Below are positions 23,970-33,716 of a stretch of DNA of 64,000 nucleotides, one piece after another. The notes below the pieces were generated by a model. That model did no database searches and was not told where the DNA came from. It was given only the letters and a program-made list of their open reading frames with translations. Position 1 is the first letter of the stretch. Every line of letters begins with the position of its first letter. A program made the position numbers and the translations under genes. The stretch comes from Bacillus sp. B-jedd (lineage in GTDB: Bacteria > Bacillota > Bacilli > Bacillales > Cytobacillaceae): assembly GCF_000821085.1 (NCBI RefSeq), contig NZ_CCXR01000001.1, forward strand, positions 3,121,001 through 3,185,000, written 5' to 3'.

Positions 23970-24556
23970 AAGCTCTGTTATCCTTGATTGTTAATTTCCA
24001 CTCCGGGGACATGCTTTCCGCGGGGCGAAGCATCTACTTGAACTAACATCATGAGAAACATCCATGAATTTGCTTCGTGCAGCTTTGCGACGAGTTGAAG
24101 GTTCGCTTCCCGAATAGTCTGTGGCGCAGGAGCATTCTTTATGGAGCCTCCTCGGCGTCATAGACGCCTGTTTGTCCAGCTGCACAGGGAAGGCTTCGGC
24201 AGCATAGACCCACGCACGAAGAAAAAGCGATAGCACAAGGAAAGCTTCCATGAGAAACATCGCACGAGATTATGCGTTAGCATAATGGAGGATTTTCGAG
24301 GAGCGCCTAGCCCCTCGAGGTCGCTTCGCAAAACCAAGTCTTCCTATATCGGGGCTGCCCACAAAGGAAAGCTTCTGCGAATAGTCATCGCAGGGACACA
24401 AAGGAAAGCTTCCATGAAAGATCATCGCAGAGACAGGCGAACTTGCCTGGCGCGAGGCGGTTTTTGCCTGTCACGAAGGCGCTTTCGCTTTTCGAGGGGT
24501 CTCCACGTGCCGCTGCATCCCGCCGGAGTCAGTCCCCTCCGTTCCAATCAACTTCA
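23970..24556. repeat. Long GC-rich dispersed repeat, expanded copy
   Basis: The ends match, in reverse orientation, the compact element at 56737-56890: the left end has GTTAATTTCCACTC and GACATGCTTTCCGCGGGGCG, the middle has GGAGCCTCCTCGGCGTC (24140s) and the right end has GGTCTCCACGTGCCGCTGCA then GTCAGTCCCCTCCGTTCCAA. Two extra stretches split this skeleton, about 24021-24138 and 24175-24493; they contain stretches shared with the repeat at 43.1-43.5 kb (e.g. AGCTTTGCGACGAG, GGCGCAGGAGCA). This fills most of the 849-base gap between pgi and the alcohol dehydrogenase gene. Open frames inside it are not judged genes. Confidence 0.8.
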
Positions 24557-24595
24557 TTGAAAATCAACACTCACCTTTAACTGAGCCTTTTTTTT

Positions 24596-24630
24596 AAAAA
24601 GCTGCCGGCCTAAAAAGGCTGGCAGCTTTT
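24596..24630. terminator. Terminator after the iron alcohol dehydrogenase gene
   Basis: AAAAAGCTGCCGGCC/GGCTGGCAGCTTTT stem. Confidence 0.85.
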
Positions 24631-24654
24631 GCTTATGGTACTATTCAAAAAGAC

Positions 24655-25821
24655 TTACAAGGAAGCCCGTAAAATAGCTTCGACATCGTCACGGTCAAGA
24701 GTGGCAAAGCCGCCGAATTCCCCGTTTGCCATCGCTTTGTCCGCCATCAGGCCAATTTTGCTGTCATCGATATCATAATCGGCCAGCCTTGACGGCGCCC
24801 CGATACTGTTCCAGAATTCACGCAGTTTTTCGATTCCCTCGAGTCCTGCCTCCTCATCGGTTTTTCCTGAAGGATCTACTCCAAACACGCGGACTGCCAT
24901 TTGCTTGAACCGTGCCGGATCTTCCTTCAGGTTATGTTTCATCCAATTCGGGAAGATGATGGCAAGGCCGCCGCCATGCGGGATATCATATACAGCAGAA
25001 ACGGCATGTTCAATATTGTGTGTAGCCCAGTCACCGCGGAAGCCCATATTAATTATCCCGTTGAGAGCCATCGTTCCGCAATAAAGGAGCGTCTCTCGGT
25101 ATTCATAATTTTCAAGCTCCCCGATTGCCTTCGGTGCGGTTTCCATTACCGTTTGAAGAAGCGCCTCACACATCCTGTCCTGATAAGGCGTATTGGTGGC
25201 TTTATGGAAGTAATGCTCAAATGTATGAGACATCATATCGACAATCCCATAAATTGTCTGGTCCTTTGGCACTGTGTAAGTATTGACCGGATCAAGGATG
25301 GAGAACTTAGGCATAGTAATCACCCCTGCGCCCCAGCCGTATTTTTCATTTGTCTCCCAATTGGTAATGACAGATCCGCCATTCATTTCCGAGCCTGTCG
25401 CCGCGAGGGTAAGCACAGTCCCGAATGGCAGGGCTTCTTTTGCTTCCGCTTTTTTAATGACAAGATCCCAAGGATCACCATTATATTTTGCTCCGGCTGC
25501 AATCAGTTTCGTGCAATCAATCACGCTTCCTCCGCCTACAGCAAGAAGCAGGTCAATTCCTTCCGTTTTGCAGATATCGACGCCTTTTCTGGCAGTGGAA
25601 ACACGCGGGTTCGGCTCCACTCCGCCAAGTTCAAAAACTTGTGCGCCAATTTCATTCAACAGGGAGGTCACCTTATCGTAAAGCCCGTTTCGTTTAATGC
25701 TTCCTCCTCCATAAACGAGGAGCACCTTTTTCCCATATTTCGGGACTTCATTTTTCAGTTCTGTCAATTGGCCTTTGCCGAATAGTAAACGCACCGGATT
25801 ATGAAAGATAAAATTATCCAT
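24655..25821 (-). CDS. Iron-containing alcohol dehydrogenase, YugJ/YugK type
   Basis: 388 residues of the Fe-ADH (butanol dehydrogenase-like) family. The nucleotide site has [18 protein letters not shown], and the metal ligands lie in [14 protein letters not shown] and [20 protein letters not shown]. It reduces aldehydes to alcohols with NAD(P)H. B. subtilis has two adjacent paralogs, yugJ and yugK; only one is present here, in the same neighbourhood beside pgi and yuzA, and which ortholog it is was not decided. AAGGAGGAGTTACA precedes the ATG. Confidence 0.9.
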   Translation of the reverse strand: MDNFIFHNPVRLLFGKGQLTELKNEVPKYGKKVLLVYGGGSIKRNGLYDKVTSLLNEIGAQVFELGGVEPNPRVSTARKGVDICKTEGIDLLLAVGGGSVIDCTKLIAAGAKYNGDPWDLVIKKAEAKEALPFGTVLTLAATGSEMNGGSVITNWETNEKYGWGAGVITMPKFSILDPVNTYTVPKDQTIYGIVDMMSHTFEHYFHKATNTPYQDRMCEALLQTVMETAPKAIGELENYEYRETLLYCGTMALNGIINMGFRGDWATHNIEHAVSAVYDIPHGGGLAIIFPNWMKHNLKEDPARFKQMAVRVFGVDPSGKTDEEAGLEGIEKLREFWNSIGAPSRLADYDIDDSKIGLMADKAMANGEFGGFATLDRDDVEAILRASL

Positions 25822-25981
25822 TGTAACTCCTCCTTTTCACACACTATTATTTATTATCCCATCACGAATTGCAAAAACTACGAATGCCGAAAAATCATTT
25901 TTTGTCACAGAAGTTAAGCCATGTATAATTTTTCGGAAAGTGTCCACATTAATAACGATAAGAACTTAAAGGAGGATAACT

Positions 25982-26221
25982 ATGAGTACCATTCAAAGAA
26001 TTGCACTGATCCTTACAGTTATCGGCGCCATTAACTGGGGCCTGGTTGGTTTCTTTCAATTTGATTTAGTCGCAGCTATATTTGGCGGCCAGGACTCTGG
26101 AATTTCCCGGATTGTTTACGGCTTGGTTGGAATAGCCGGCTTAATCAACATCGGACTTCTTTTTGCCCCGAGCCATGAGAGGGAAGAAGCGCACCAAGCT
26201 AAACCACAAGGTAATCGCTAA
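25982..26221 (+). CDS. yuzA: YuzA-like DUF378 membrane protein
   Basis: 79 residues with two membrane segments (IALILTVIGAINWGLVGFF and IVYGLVGIAGLINIGLLF) and the DUF378 signature GAINWGLVGFF. Function unknown. It lies divergently from the alcohol dehydrogenase gene as in B. subtilis. AAAGGAGGATAACT precedes the ATG and a TGTATAAT box is visible about 60 bases upstream. Confidence 0.9.
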   Translation: MSTIQRIALILTVIGAINWGLVGFFQFDLVAAIFGGQDSGISRIVYGLVGIAGLINIGLLFAPSHEREEAHQAKPQGNR

Positions 26222-26223
26222 AC

Positions 26224-26262
26224 AACAGGCCCTGCCGGCTCAATCCGGCAGGGCCTGTTTTC
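26224..26262. terminator. Bidirectional terminator between yuzA and the RND pump
   Basis: AACAGGCCCTGCCGG/CCGGCAGGGCCTGTT, one of the longest perfect stems in the window. Confidence 0.9.
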
Positions 26263-29200
26263 TAATTCTCCTGAATTTCCTTGCGGTTCTTCCTGAAGAG
26301 CTTCGATAATACCTCATAGACAATTGGCACAATGATAAGCGTAAGCAAGGTTGAGCTTGTCAATCCGCCGATTACAGTAATGCCAAGTCCTTTAGAAATC
26401 AATCCCCCGCCGCCATTCCCCATGGCAAGCGGCACGAGGGCGCCAATGGTCGCGATAGCAGTCATCAGGATTGGCCGCAGTCGCGTCGCGCCAGCTTCCA
26501 GGATCGCTTCACGCATCGCCATTCCGCTCCGTTCCATCCGAATGATTCGATCCACGAGTACGATGGCATTTGTAACAACAATCCCAATCAACATTAACAA
26601 GCCCATCATGACAGGAACTGAAATGGTTTCCCCTGCGATGAACAGCCCCGCAAATGAACCAATGACTGTAAATGGAAGTGAGAACAGGATGGCAAATGGC
26701 GCCAGACCCTCGCCAAACGTTACAACAAGAATAAAGTAGACGATGGCGATTGCGGCAAGCATGGCAGCGCCAAGCTGGGTGAAGGTCTCGGTCATGTCCG
26801 CCTGAACTCCCGCTGTTTCAACCGTAACTCCCTTTGGTAAATCCAGTTTATCAATTCCTTTTTCTATATCAGCTGTTACCTTAGAAATATCATCACCTAT
26901 TACTGTGCCGGAAACAGTTGCGTAGTAATCACCTTTGCTCCGGGCCAGCGTATTTAGGGTTGTTCCTTTTTCTACAGTAACAAGCTCCGAAAGCGGCATG
27001 GTTGTTCCAATCGCAGTAGGAACTGGTGTCGCCAAAATCTCATCGATTGATTTAGGCATAGTCGTTTCCTGTTTATGTTGGACGATGACATCCAGAGAGG
27101 CTCCATCTTTTTCAACCGTTGTGATGAAATCCTTTGAGTTGTCCGGATTTAGCATCATGATCAGCTGGCCTGTTGTCAGCCCGTATTTCATCAATTCATC
27201 TTGTTCCGTCCTGAAAGTATACTCAATATAAGGATCCTCGTTGCTGGATGTCACTTTTTCAAGTCCTTCATTTTTCTTAAGAACTTCTTCGGTCAGTTTG
27301 ACAGACTGATTCAGTTTATCAAGATCCTCGCTGTAAAGTGCATAGCTGACCTCATTGGAATTCATGGCCATAGATGAAAAGTTCTGGCTTTTCCATGTGC
27401 CGGATTGTTTGATATCCGCGACATACTCCTCTATCTCTTTCCTCACTTCAGGGAAATTTTCCATTTCAGGATCGAAAATCAGATACATCAGTGCACCGTC
27501 CCCGGCTCCCCCCATCATCGCTGCCATTGGGTCGCCGCTTTCAGTTACCGAAATTTGAACAATATCGATATCTTCGCGTTTCAGCATTTTTTCTTCGACC
27601 GCTTGCACATTCTTTAAAGTTTCATCCTTCAGTTCGCCTGTTCCTGGCGTATAGGTTAAATACATGACCTTGTCTTCTTCGCTTCCAAGGAAACTGAAGC
27701 CGATGATCGGCATCAATGCCAGGCTGCCGGCCAATAAAACTAGGGCTAGCAAGGATGTGATGATTTTATGATTAAGTGTCTTTTCAAGTACTTTTTTATA
27801 CCCTGCAGCCAGTTTTCCCGCTTCTTTATGGTTCTTTTCCGTTTTCTCCCCATAAATCTTTTTCTTGAATAAAGAGTGAGATAATGCGGGTACAACTGTT
27901 ATGGCAATCAAAAGCGAAGCGCCCAAAGCGAAAGTCATCGTTAACGCGAACGGCGCGAATAGCTCGCCGACCATGCCGCCGACAAAAATGAGCGGCGCGA
28001 ATACAGCCACCGTTACCAGAGTAGATGACAAAATCGGTTTGAACATCTCTATTGTCGACTCACGAATCAGTGCGCGGCCAGTAAGCGGTTCACCTTTAAG
28101 GTGAATGCGCCTGTAAATATTTTCAACAACGACAATCGAGTCATCGATGACCCGCCCAATCGCAACAGTAATAGCCCCGAGTGTCATGATATTCAAAGTG
28201 ATACCGAGCCAATTTAGGAGCAGAAGCGCCATCAAGATGGAAACCGGGATGGAGATGATTGAAATAATGGTGGATTTTACATCCCTTAAGAATAAAAGAA
28301 TGATCAACACAGCAATCAAGCCGCCGAATAGCGCTTTCTCGACCATCGTAAAAATGGAATCCTCAATCGGCTTTCCCTGGTCTAGCGATACATCGATAAT
28401 CAACCCATCCGCCTTTTTCTTTTCTTCATTGATCAACTTTTTAACGCTATTGACAACATCGACCGTGTTCGCTTGCTGCTCTTTGACGATTTGGATGGCA
28501 ATCGCGTCTTTTCCATTTGTCCTTGAGATTGACTTTACCTTGCCGACTGTCTTCACTTCTGCTATATCACCCAGTTTTACAAATGGGGCCGGATTGGAAG
28601 CCGAAGGTGTGACTGGAATGATCATGTTCCTTAACTCATCAACCGTCATGAATTTTCCGTCGATCGATACTGCCTGCTTGCCTTCTTCGAATTCGTAAAG
28701 CCCGAGTGAAACGGCGACATTGCTTGCCTGGATCATTTGCTTTACTTTATCCTCGGTTAAACCAAGCTCTTCCATCTTCTTTTCGTTATACGTCAGGTTT
28801 ACTTCTTCAATATGCTGGCCGGTGATAGAGGCAGATCCCACACCGTCGATTTTTTCGATTTTCGGGACCAGGCTCTCTTCCACAGTAGAAGTCAGTTCAA
28901 CAATATCTTCTTTTGTGCTGCTGACACTCAGTGCCATGACTGGCATCATATTCAAGCTGATAGCTGTAATGCTCGGCTTTTCAGCCCCGTCAGGAAGTTT
29001 CACTGTATCCAAAGCGGACTGCAGTTCCCGTTTTGCCTCATCCATATTAATTCCGTATTCATATTCAACCTGCAGATTTGACATATTTGAATACGAATTC
29101 GAGTACACAGCTTTTACGTTCTCTAAACCTTCTACCGCTTTCTCGATTGGCATGGAAACGCCTTCCATAACCTTTTCCGGCGTCGCACCCGGATATACAT

Positions 29201-29348
29201 CCATGACCATCAAGTATGGAATCGAAATGTCCGGAATTGTTTCCATATTCATCCGCGTACCGGAATATATGCCCGATGCTGTAATGATGATTGTCAGCAG
29301 CCAGACTGCAAGCTTATTTTTTATAACAAAATTGACTAAACCTTTCAC
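26262..29348 (-). CDS. RND-family multidrug efflux transporter, SwrC-like
   Basis: 1028 residues with the 12-helix, two-porter-domain layout of HAE1-type RND pumps. Visible are DISIPYLMVMDVYPGATPE near the N-terminus, GAITVAIGRVIDDSIVVVEN in helix 4 with its Asp pair, and a second-half GIVVTNAIVLVDRI. Gram-positive RND pumps such as SwrC (YerP) export surfactin and other amphiphilic compounds. The likely GTG start at 29348 has a weak site. It is divergent from its TetR-family regulator across about 100 bases holding a palindrome. It lacks a membrane-fusion partner next door, as usual for this Gram-positive group. Confidence 0.9.
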   Translation of the reverse strand: MKGLVNFVIKNKLAVWLLTIIITASGIYSGTRMNMETIPDISIPYLMVMDVYPGATPEKVMEGVSMPIEKAVEGLENVKAVYSNSYSNMSNLQVEYEYGINMDEAKRELQSALDTVKLPDGAEKPSITAISLNMMPVMALSVSSTKEDIVELTSTVEESLVPKIEKIDGVGSASITGQHIEEVNLTYNEKKMEELGLTEDKVKQMIQASNVAVSLGLYEFEEGKQAVSIDGKFMTVDELRNMIIPVTPSASNPAPFVKLGDIAEVKTVGKVKSISRTNGKDAIAIQIVKEQQANTVDVVNSVKKLINEEKKKADGLIIDVSLDQGKPIEDSIFTMVEKALFGGLIAVLIILLFLRDVKSTIISIISIPVSILMALLLLNWLGITLNIMTLGAITVAIGRVIDDSIVVVENIYRRIHLKGEPLTGRALIRESTIEMFKPILSSTLVTVAVFAPLIFVGGMVGELFAPFALTMTFALGASLLIAITVVPALSHSLFKKKIYGEKTEKNHKEAGKLAAGYKKVLEKTLNHKIITSLLALVLLAGSLALMPIIGFSFLGSEEDKVMYLTYTPGTGELKDETLKNVQAVEEKMLKREDIDIVQISVTESGDPMAAMMGGAGDGALMYLIFDPEMENFPEVRKEIEEYVADIKQSGTWKSQNFSSMAMNSNEVSYALYSEDLDKLNQSVKLTEEVLKKNEGLEKVTSSNEDPYIEYTFRTEQDELMKYGLTTGQLIMMLNPDNSKDFITTVEKDGASLDVIVQHKQETTMPKSIDEILATPVPTAIGTTMPLSELVTVEKGTTLNTLARSKGDYYATVSGTVIGDDISKVTADIEKGIDKLDLPKGVTVETAGVQADMTETFTQLGAAMLAAIAIVYFILVVTFGEGLAPFAILFSLPFTVIGSFAGLFIAGETISVPVMMGLLMLIGIVVTNAIVLVDRIIRMERSGMAMREAILEAGATRLRPILMTAIATIGALVPLAMGNGGGGLISKGLGITVIGGLTSSTLLTLIIVPIVYEVLSKLFRKNRKEIQEN

Positions 29349-29397
29349 TATTACACCCGCCCTAAATTGACTTAACAGACTCTTTTACCTATACTAA

Positions 29398-29411
29398 TGA
29401 CTAGCCGGTCA
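29398..29411. promoter_or_regulatory. TetR-type operator candidate in the pump/regulator divergent region
   Basis: TGACTAGCCGGTCA, i.e. TGAC-N2-GC-N2-GTCA, lies between the two divergent starts (29348 and 29447). TGAC/GTCA half-sites are common for TetR-family repressors of efflux genes. Confidence 0.6.
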
Positions 29412-29446
29412 ATTGTCAACGGATGTTAAATAGGAGTGTTGAAAAA

Positions 29447-30277
29447 ATGATGAAAAAACAACTAATCATGGAGAAAGCAGTTGAACTTTTTGCTGAAAAA
29501 GGGTTCGAATCGACTTCAATCCAACAAATAACCGAACATTGCGGCATCTCGAAAGGTGCCTTTTATTTATCATTCAAATCAAAGGATGAATTGATTGTCG
29601 CCTTAATCGACCACTTTATGATGGAGATGACCTCAAACATTGACCACATAGTCAGAAATACAAGAAACGACCGGGTTTTATACGAATTCTACTATGCGAT
29701 TTATCTTTCCTTCCAAAAGCATTCCGCTTTCGCGAAAGTACTCATAAAAGAACAGGCACACACCTTTAACGAAGGTTTCATGGAAAAAATGAGTTTTTAT
29801 GACAAGTTGATCGACAACTTAATTCTCACTATGATAGAAAGGCTCTATGGCCAAGAGGCAGAACGGATAAAATACGACTTGATTTTTTGTATAAAAGGAT
29901 TTATGAATACCTATTCTCATCTGTTTTTATTCTACAACATTCCCATTGATCTCGATTTGCTTGCCCAATCACTTGTGGAGAAGACAAACATACTGGCCAG
30001 CCATGCTGCCATTCCATATGTTTCCGGGGACCTTGCTTTCATCCTTAAGCAGACGAAAAATGAAGAGATTCCTTGTGAAGCAATCGCTCAATTAATCGAC
30101 CAAAAAATTGAGGAAATGGAAGAGTCAATCGAAAAAGAATCATTGGTTTTGTTAAGGCAGGAATTCTCAAGCCCTTCATTAAGCCGGGCAATCGTGAAAG
30201 GCTTAATTGAGAATCTGCAAAGTCACCCCCATTGTAAATGGGTTTCTTATTTGCTTCGCAGACATTTCCAATTTTAA
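29447..30277 (+). CDS. TetR/AcrR-family transcriptional regulator
   Basis: 276 residues. The N-terminal HTH is MEKAVELFAEKGFESTSIQQITEHCGISKGAFYLSFKSKDELI (about residues 8-50), followed by a helical ligand domain that is longer than usual. It probably represses the divergent RND pump and releases DNA when a drug or lipid is bound. The start at 29447 is after TAGGAGTGTTGAAAAA. Confidence 0.9.
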   Translation: MMKKQLIMEKAVELFAEKGFESTSIQQITEHCGISKGAFYLSFKSKDELIVALIDHFMMEMTSNIDHIVRNTRNDRVLYEFYYAIYLSFQKHSAFAKVLIKEQAHTFNEGFMEKMSFYDKLIDNLILTMIERLYGQEAERIKYDLIFCIKGFMNTYSHLFLFYNIPIDLDLLAQSLVEKTNILASHAAIPYVSGDLAFILKQTKNEEIPCEAIAQLIDQKIEEMEESIEKESLVLLRQEFSSPSLSRAIVKGLIENLQSHPHCKWVSYLLRRHFQF

Positions 30278-30315
30278 AAGGCAGCCGGGGGAAACGAATC
30301 CCGGCTGCCTTTTTG
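30276..30315. terminator. Terminator between the TetR regulator and glutamate dehydrogenase
   Basis: AAAGGCAGCCGGG/CCCGGCTGCCTTTTT stem. Confidence 0.9.
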
Positions 30316-30329
30316 CTCATATTAGAATG

Positions 30330-31556
30330 TCAAACCCAGCCTCTGTACTTGGATGCTTCGGCCATTCGCCGTACACCTTCCATGTAAGCGGCGAGTCTCA
30401 TATCAATCCTTCTCATTTTGGCTGATTCGTAAATAGTATGAAATGCCTTCACCATTTTATCGCGCAGCTTCCCATCGACTTCGTGAAGAGGCCAGTACAT
30501 CCCCTGCCTGTTCTGGACCCACTCAAAGTACGATGCAATGATTCCTCCAGCGCCAGCAAGCACATCTGGCACGAGCAGGATATCACGGTCAGTGAGGAGC
30601 TTCGTTGCTTCAGAAGTGGTTGGCCCTCCCGCCGCCTCGACGATAATCCGGGCTTTAATATTATCAGCATTATGCTTAGTAATTTGCTTCGATACCGCGG
30701 CTGGGACAAGGATATCGCATTCTTGTTCCAATAGTTCACCATTTGTGATTGTCCCTTCAAAAAGGGAGGTGACCGTACCAAAGCTGTCTCTTCTCTTCAG
30801 CATATACTCAATAGGCAGGCCGTCGGGATCATAAAGTGCACCGTACGCATCCGCAATCCCAGCGATGACCGCGCCCTCATCATGCAAGTATTTTGCCAGA
30901 TAGCTTCCCGCGTTCCCAAATCCCTGAATGATAACTCTTGAGCCTTTAATCTTGGTCCCTTTCAACCTTGCCGCTTCCTCGACACATATGGCGATTCCGT
31001 AGGCGCTCGCTGTTTCACGCCCTTCGGAACCGCCCAGTACGAGTGGTTTTCCAGAAATGAAACCGGGCGAATCAAATCTATGCAGCTTGCTATACTCATC
31101 CATCATCCAAGCCATGACCTGGGAATTCGTAAAGACATCGGGCCCGGGAATATCCTTGGAGGGCCCTGAAATTTGTGATATCGCGCGGACATAGCCTCTG
31201 CTTATCCTTTCAAGCTCGCCAAGGCTCAATCTTCGCGGGTCACAGGCAACGCCGCCTTTCCCGCCGCCAAAAGGGAGATCCGCAACACCGCATTTAAGGC
31301 CGGCCCAAATAGAAAGCTCTTTTATACTTTCCGCATTCAGCTCAGGATGGAACCGTACGCCCCCTTTGAATGGACCCGCGGCATGATTATGCTGGGCGCG
31401 GTAACCAGTGAATACTTTAAAGGAACCATCATCCATCCGGACAGGAATCCTGGCCTCCAGCAAAACAGATGGCTCCTTTAACAGCTCGAACATTTCATCG
31501 TCGAAGCCCAGTCTTTCAAGTGCTTCTTTAATGACTGCCTGTGTTGGCTCAAGCAT
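30330..31556 (-). CDS. rocG: NAD-dependent glutamate dehydrogenase (RocG/GudB type)
   Basis: 408 residues. The catalytic region has LPFGGGKGGVACDPRRLS and the Rossmann dinucleotide fold IIQGFGNAGSYLAKYLH. It deaminates glutamate to 2-oxoglutarate and ammonia. It lies 83 bases downstream of rocD on the same strand, so ornithine/arginine breakdown to glutamate and then 2-oxoglutarate is encoded in one unit. B. subtilis has two such enzymes, RocG and GudB; context favours RocG but sequence alone cannot decide. GGGGAGTCCACTC precedes the ATG. Confidence 0.9.
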   Translation of the reverse strand: MLEPTQAVIKEALERLGFDDEMFELLKEPSVLLEARIPVRMDDGSFKVFTGYRAQHNHAAGPFKGGVRFHPELNAESIKELSIWAGLKCGVADLPFGGGKGGVACDPRRLSLGELERISRGYVRAISQISGPSKDIPGPDVFTNSQVMAWMMDEYSKLHRFDSPGFISGKPLVLGGSEGRETASAYGIAICVEEAARLKGTKIKGSRVIIQGFGNAGSYLAKYLHDEGAVIAGIADAYGALYDPDGLPIEYMLKRRDSFGTVTSLFEGTITNGELLEQECDILVPAAVSKQITKHNADNIKARIIVEAAGGPTTSEATKLLTDRDILLVPDVLAGAGGIIASYFEWVQNRQGMYWPLHEVDGKLRDKMVKAFHTIYESAKMRRIDMRLAAYMEGVRRMAEASKYRGWV

Positions 31557-31639
31557 GAGTGGACTCCCCCTGCCTCTACCGCGAAAGCGGGTCCGGCTTC
31601 AGACTCTGCAATCTATCCGGTTTATTGATTAATTCCCTG

Positions 31640-32839
31640 TTATTGCAAGACCTTTTTAATCCGCTCAATCGCCCAATCCAATTCTTCTTTTGAAATGACG
31701 AGCGGAGGCGCAAAACGGATGACTGTCTCGTGGGTCTCTTTACAAAGCAATCCTTCCTCTTTAAGCTGCTCGCAATATTTACGGGCAGGTTCAGTCAGTT
31801 CAACGCCAATGAACAAACCTTTTCCTCGGATTTCTTTAATCATTGGATTAGAGATTTCTTTTAGTTTTGCCATGAAATATTCGCCTAGCTCGAGGGAACG
31901 CTCCGCGAGCTTTTCATCAACGAGTACGTCAAGGGCCGCGATGGAAACCGCACAGGCCATTGGGTTGCCGCCAAATGTCGAGCCATGGGATCCCGGGTTG
32001 AAAACGCCAAGTATGTCCTTGTTCGCCACAACGCAGGAAATTGGGAATACCCCGCCGCCAAGCGCTTTACCAAGGATATACATATCCGGTTCGAATTCAT
32101 CCCAATCACATGCGAACATTCTGCCGGAACGGGCCAGGCCAGCCTGAATTTCATCCGCAATGAATAATACATTATTTTCACGGCATAAATCAGCTGCCTT
32201 TTTCAGGAATCCTGCCGGTGGAATGAGGATGCCCGCCTCCCCCTGGATTGGTTCAATTAGAAAAGCGGCTGTGTTTGGCGTGATGGCGGCCTTAAGCGCC
32301 TCAAGATCTCCATAAGGAATGAGCTTAATTCCTGGTAGCATAGGGCCGAAGCCTTTCTTATATTCCGCTTCAGAGGATAAGGAAACCGCCGTCATTGTCC
32401 TGCCATGGAAGTTGCCGATACAGGCAATGACTTCAGCTTTGTCTTCTTCGACGCCTTTCACAAAATAAGCCCAGCGCCTTGCAGCCTTGATGGCAGTCTC
32501 AACCGCTTCCGCCCCTGTATTCATCGGCAGAGCCATTTCTTTGTTTGCAAGCTTGCAGATTCTTTCATACCAAGGGCCCAGCTGGTCATTATGGAATGCC
32601 CTTGAAGTTAGTGTGACACGGTCCGCCTGGTCCTTCAGCGCCTGGATGATTTTCGGGTGGCGATGCCCCTGATTCACAGCTGAGTAGGCGCTTAACATAT
32701 CCATGTATTTGTTGCCTTCCGGATCTTCAACCCAGACACCTTCCGCTTTGGAAATGACAATTGGCAGCGGATGATAGTTTTGCGCTCCGTATTTTTCTGT
32801 TTGTTCAATGACATCTTGTGTTTTGGCTGTATGTACCAA
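31640..32839 (-). CDS. rocD: Ornithine aminotransferase
   Basis: 399 residues of class III PLP aminotransferases. Motifs include [14 protein letters not shown] and [18 protein letters not shown] at the N-terminus, [16 protein letters not shown], and the PLP lysine in [12 protein letters not shown]. It converts ornithine and 2-oxoglutarate to glutamate-5-semialdehyde and glutamate. Start TTG at 32839: GGAGGG lies six bases upstream, whereas the earlier TTG at 32854 overlaps that site. A symmetric 17-base palindrome lies 57 bases upstream. Confidence 0.93.
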   Translation of the reverse strand: MVHTAKTQDVIEQTEKYGAQNYHPLPIVISKAEGVWVEDPEGNKYMDMLSAYSAVNQGHRHPKIIQALKDQADRVTLTSRAFHNDQLGPWYERICKLANKEMALPMNTGAEAVETAIKAARRWAYFVKGVEEDKAEVIACIGNFHGRTMTAVSLSSEAEYKKGFGPMLPGIKLIPYGDLEALKAAITPNTAAFLIEPIQGEAGILIPPAGFLKKAADLCRENNVLFIADEIQAGLARSGRMFACDWDEFEPDMYILGKALGGGVFPISCVVANKDILGVFNPGSHGSTFGGNPMACAVSIAALDVLVDEKLAERSLELGEYFMAKLKEISNPMIKEIRGKGLFIGVELTEPARKYCEQLKEEGLLCKETHETVIRFAPPLVISKEELDWAIERIKKVLQ

Positions 32840-32895
32840 AGTAGTTCCCTCCAATTCCCGGTGAAGAATCTTTCCCTCTCGCTCCGGTCAAAATA

Positions 32896-32912
32896 AACTG
32901 AAAATTTCAGTT
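32896..32912. promoter_or_regulatory. Palindromic operator candidate upstream of rocD
   Basis: AACTGAAAATTTCAGTT is symmetric over 8-base arms about one central A. On the minus strand it lies just downstream of a TACAAT -10-like box (near 32921), so a bound protein would block transcription. No -24/-12 sigma-54 pattern could be found by eye in the same gap. Confidence 0.5.
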
Positions 32913-33015
32913 AACTCTATTGTACATAACAAGGGAATATTTTAAAAATAATAATTCGAGTAACTCTGGCAAAATGTGAATATTCCTGGACTAAAATCTT
33001 TTTTCCGAAGTAAAT

Positions 33016-33047
33016 AAAAAGGCCCTCTTTTTTTCAAAGAGGGCCCT
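33016..33047 (-). terminator. Terminator after yugI
   Basis: GGCCCTCTTT/AAAGAGGGCC stem followed on the minus strand by TTTTTATTTA. Confidence 0.85.
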
Positions 33048-33057
33048 ATCGGCGATT

Positions 33058-33459
33058 TTACTTATTAATTTCTTCCTGCTGGGACTGGTCGATCCATTCT
33101 TGAAGTTTTTCCTTCAAAGTATTGAATCCTTCCTTCTGCTCAGCTTCAGGCATGATTGCGGCTGTCTGGCGCCTTTGGCGCGGCTTCCTGGCTTTTGGCT
33201 GTTGCTGGGCAGGAACCTCTTCCGTCGCCCGGATAGACAGGCTCACTTTTCCGGCTTCTTCATCGACAGAAAGAACCTTGACCTTAACTTCGTCACCAAC
33301 TTTTAAAAATTCATTAACATCTTTTACGTAGCCGTGTGTGATTTCAGAAATATGGACAAGCCCCTGTGTATTCCCGTCAAGCGCAACAAATGCACCATAT
33401 GGTTGGATGCCTGTTACCTTTCCGGCCAGAACGCTGCCTGGTTCAATTTTTTCCTGCAT
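33058..33459 (-). CDS. yugI: S1-domain RNA-binding protein YugI (general stress protein 13)
   Basis: 133 residues. A single S1 RNA-binding domain (residues about 8-75, with GKVTGIQPYGAFVALDGNTQGLVHISEI and KVLSVDEEAGKVSLSIRA) is followed by a basic linker (PKARKPRQRRQ) and a helical tail. This layout is that of the ribosome-associated general stress protein 13 family. AGGAGTTGTTCAT precedes the ATG. Single gene in the yug block. Confidence 0.9.
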   Translation of the reverse strand: MQEKIEPGSVLAGKVTGIQPYGAFVALDGNTQGLVHISEITHGYVKDVNEFLKVGDEVKVKVLSVDEEAGKVSLSIRATEEVPAQQQPKARKPRQRRQTAAIMPEAEQKEGFNTLKEKLQEWIDQSQQEEINK

Positions 33460-33716
33460 ATGAACAACTCCTAAGTTTTGTAAATTTTATCCCTTTTATA
33501 CGCAATATAAAATTATATCACAATTTACAACTCAGTTCAAAACTATTTTTTTGCAGTTGTACCCATTATTCGTATTCCACGCATGCGAGCAGGGTAAACA
33601 CCAACCAAAATGGGAACTGAATATTTGGTAACACAATGTTCGGAATTCCTCGTAATTCCCAAACTGTCAGGTGGTAAAATTAAATTGGTATACCTTACAA
33701 ACAGGAGGTGATATCA

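Noticed and set aside
23991-24560. Open frames of about 90 codons on both strands
   Set aside because: They lie inside the dispersed repeat, have no ribosome binding site, and the compact copies of the repeat do not keep them.
26332-29370. Series of plus-strand frames (up to 216 codons) opposite the RND pump gene
   Set aside because: Antisense shadows of a long, well-conserved coding region; Ser/Ile-biased composition typical of such shadows.
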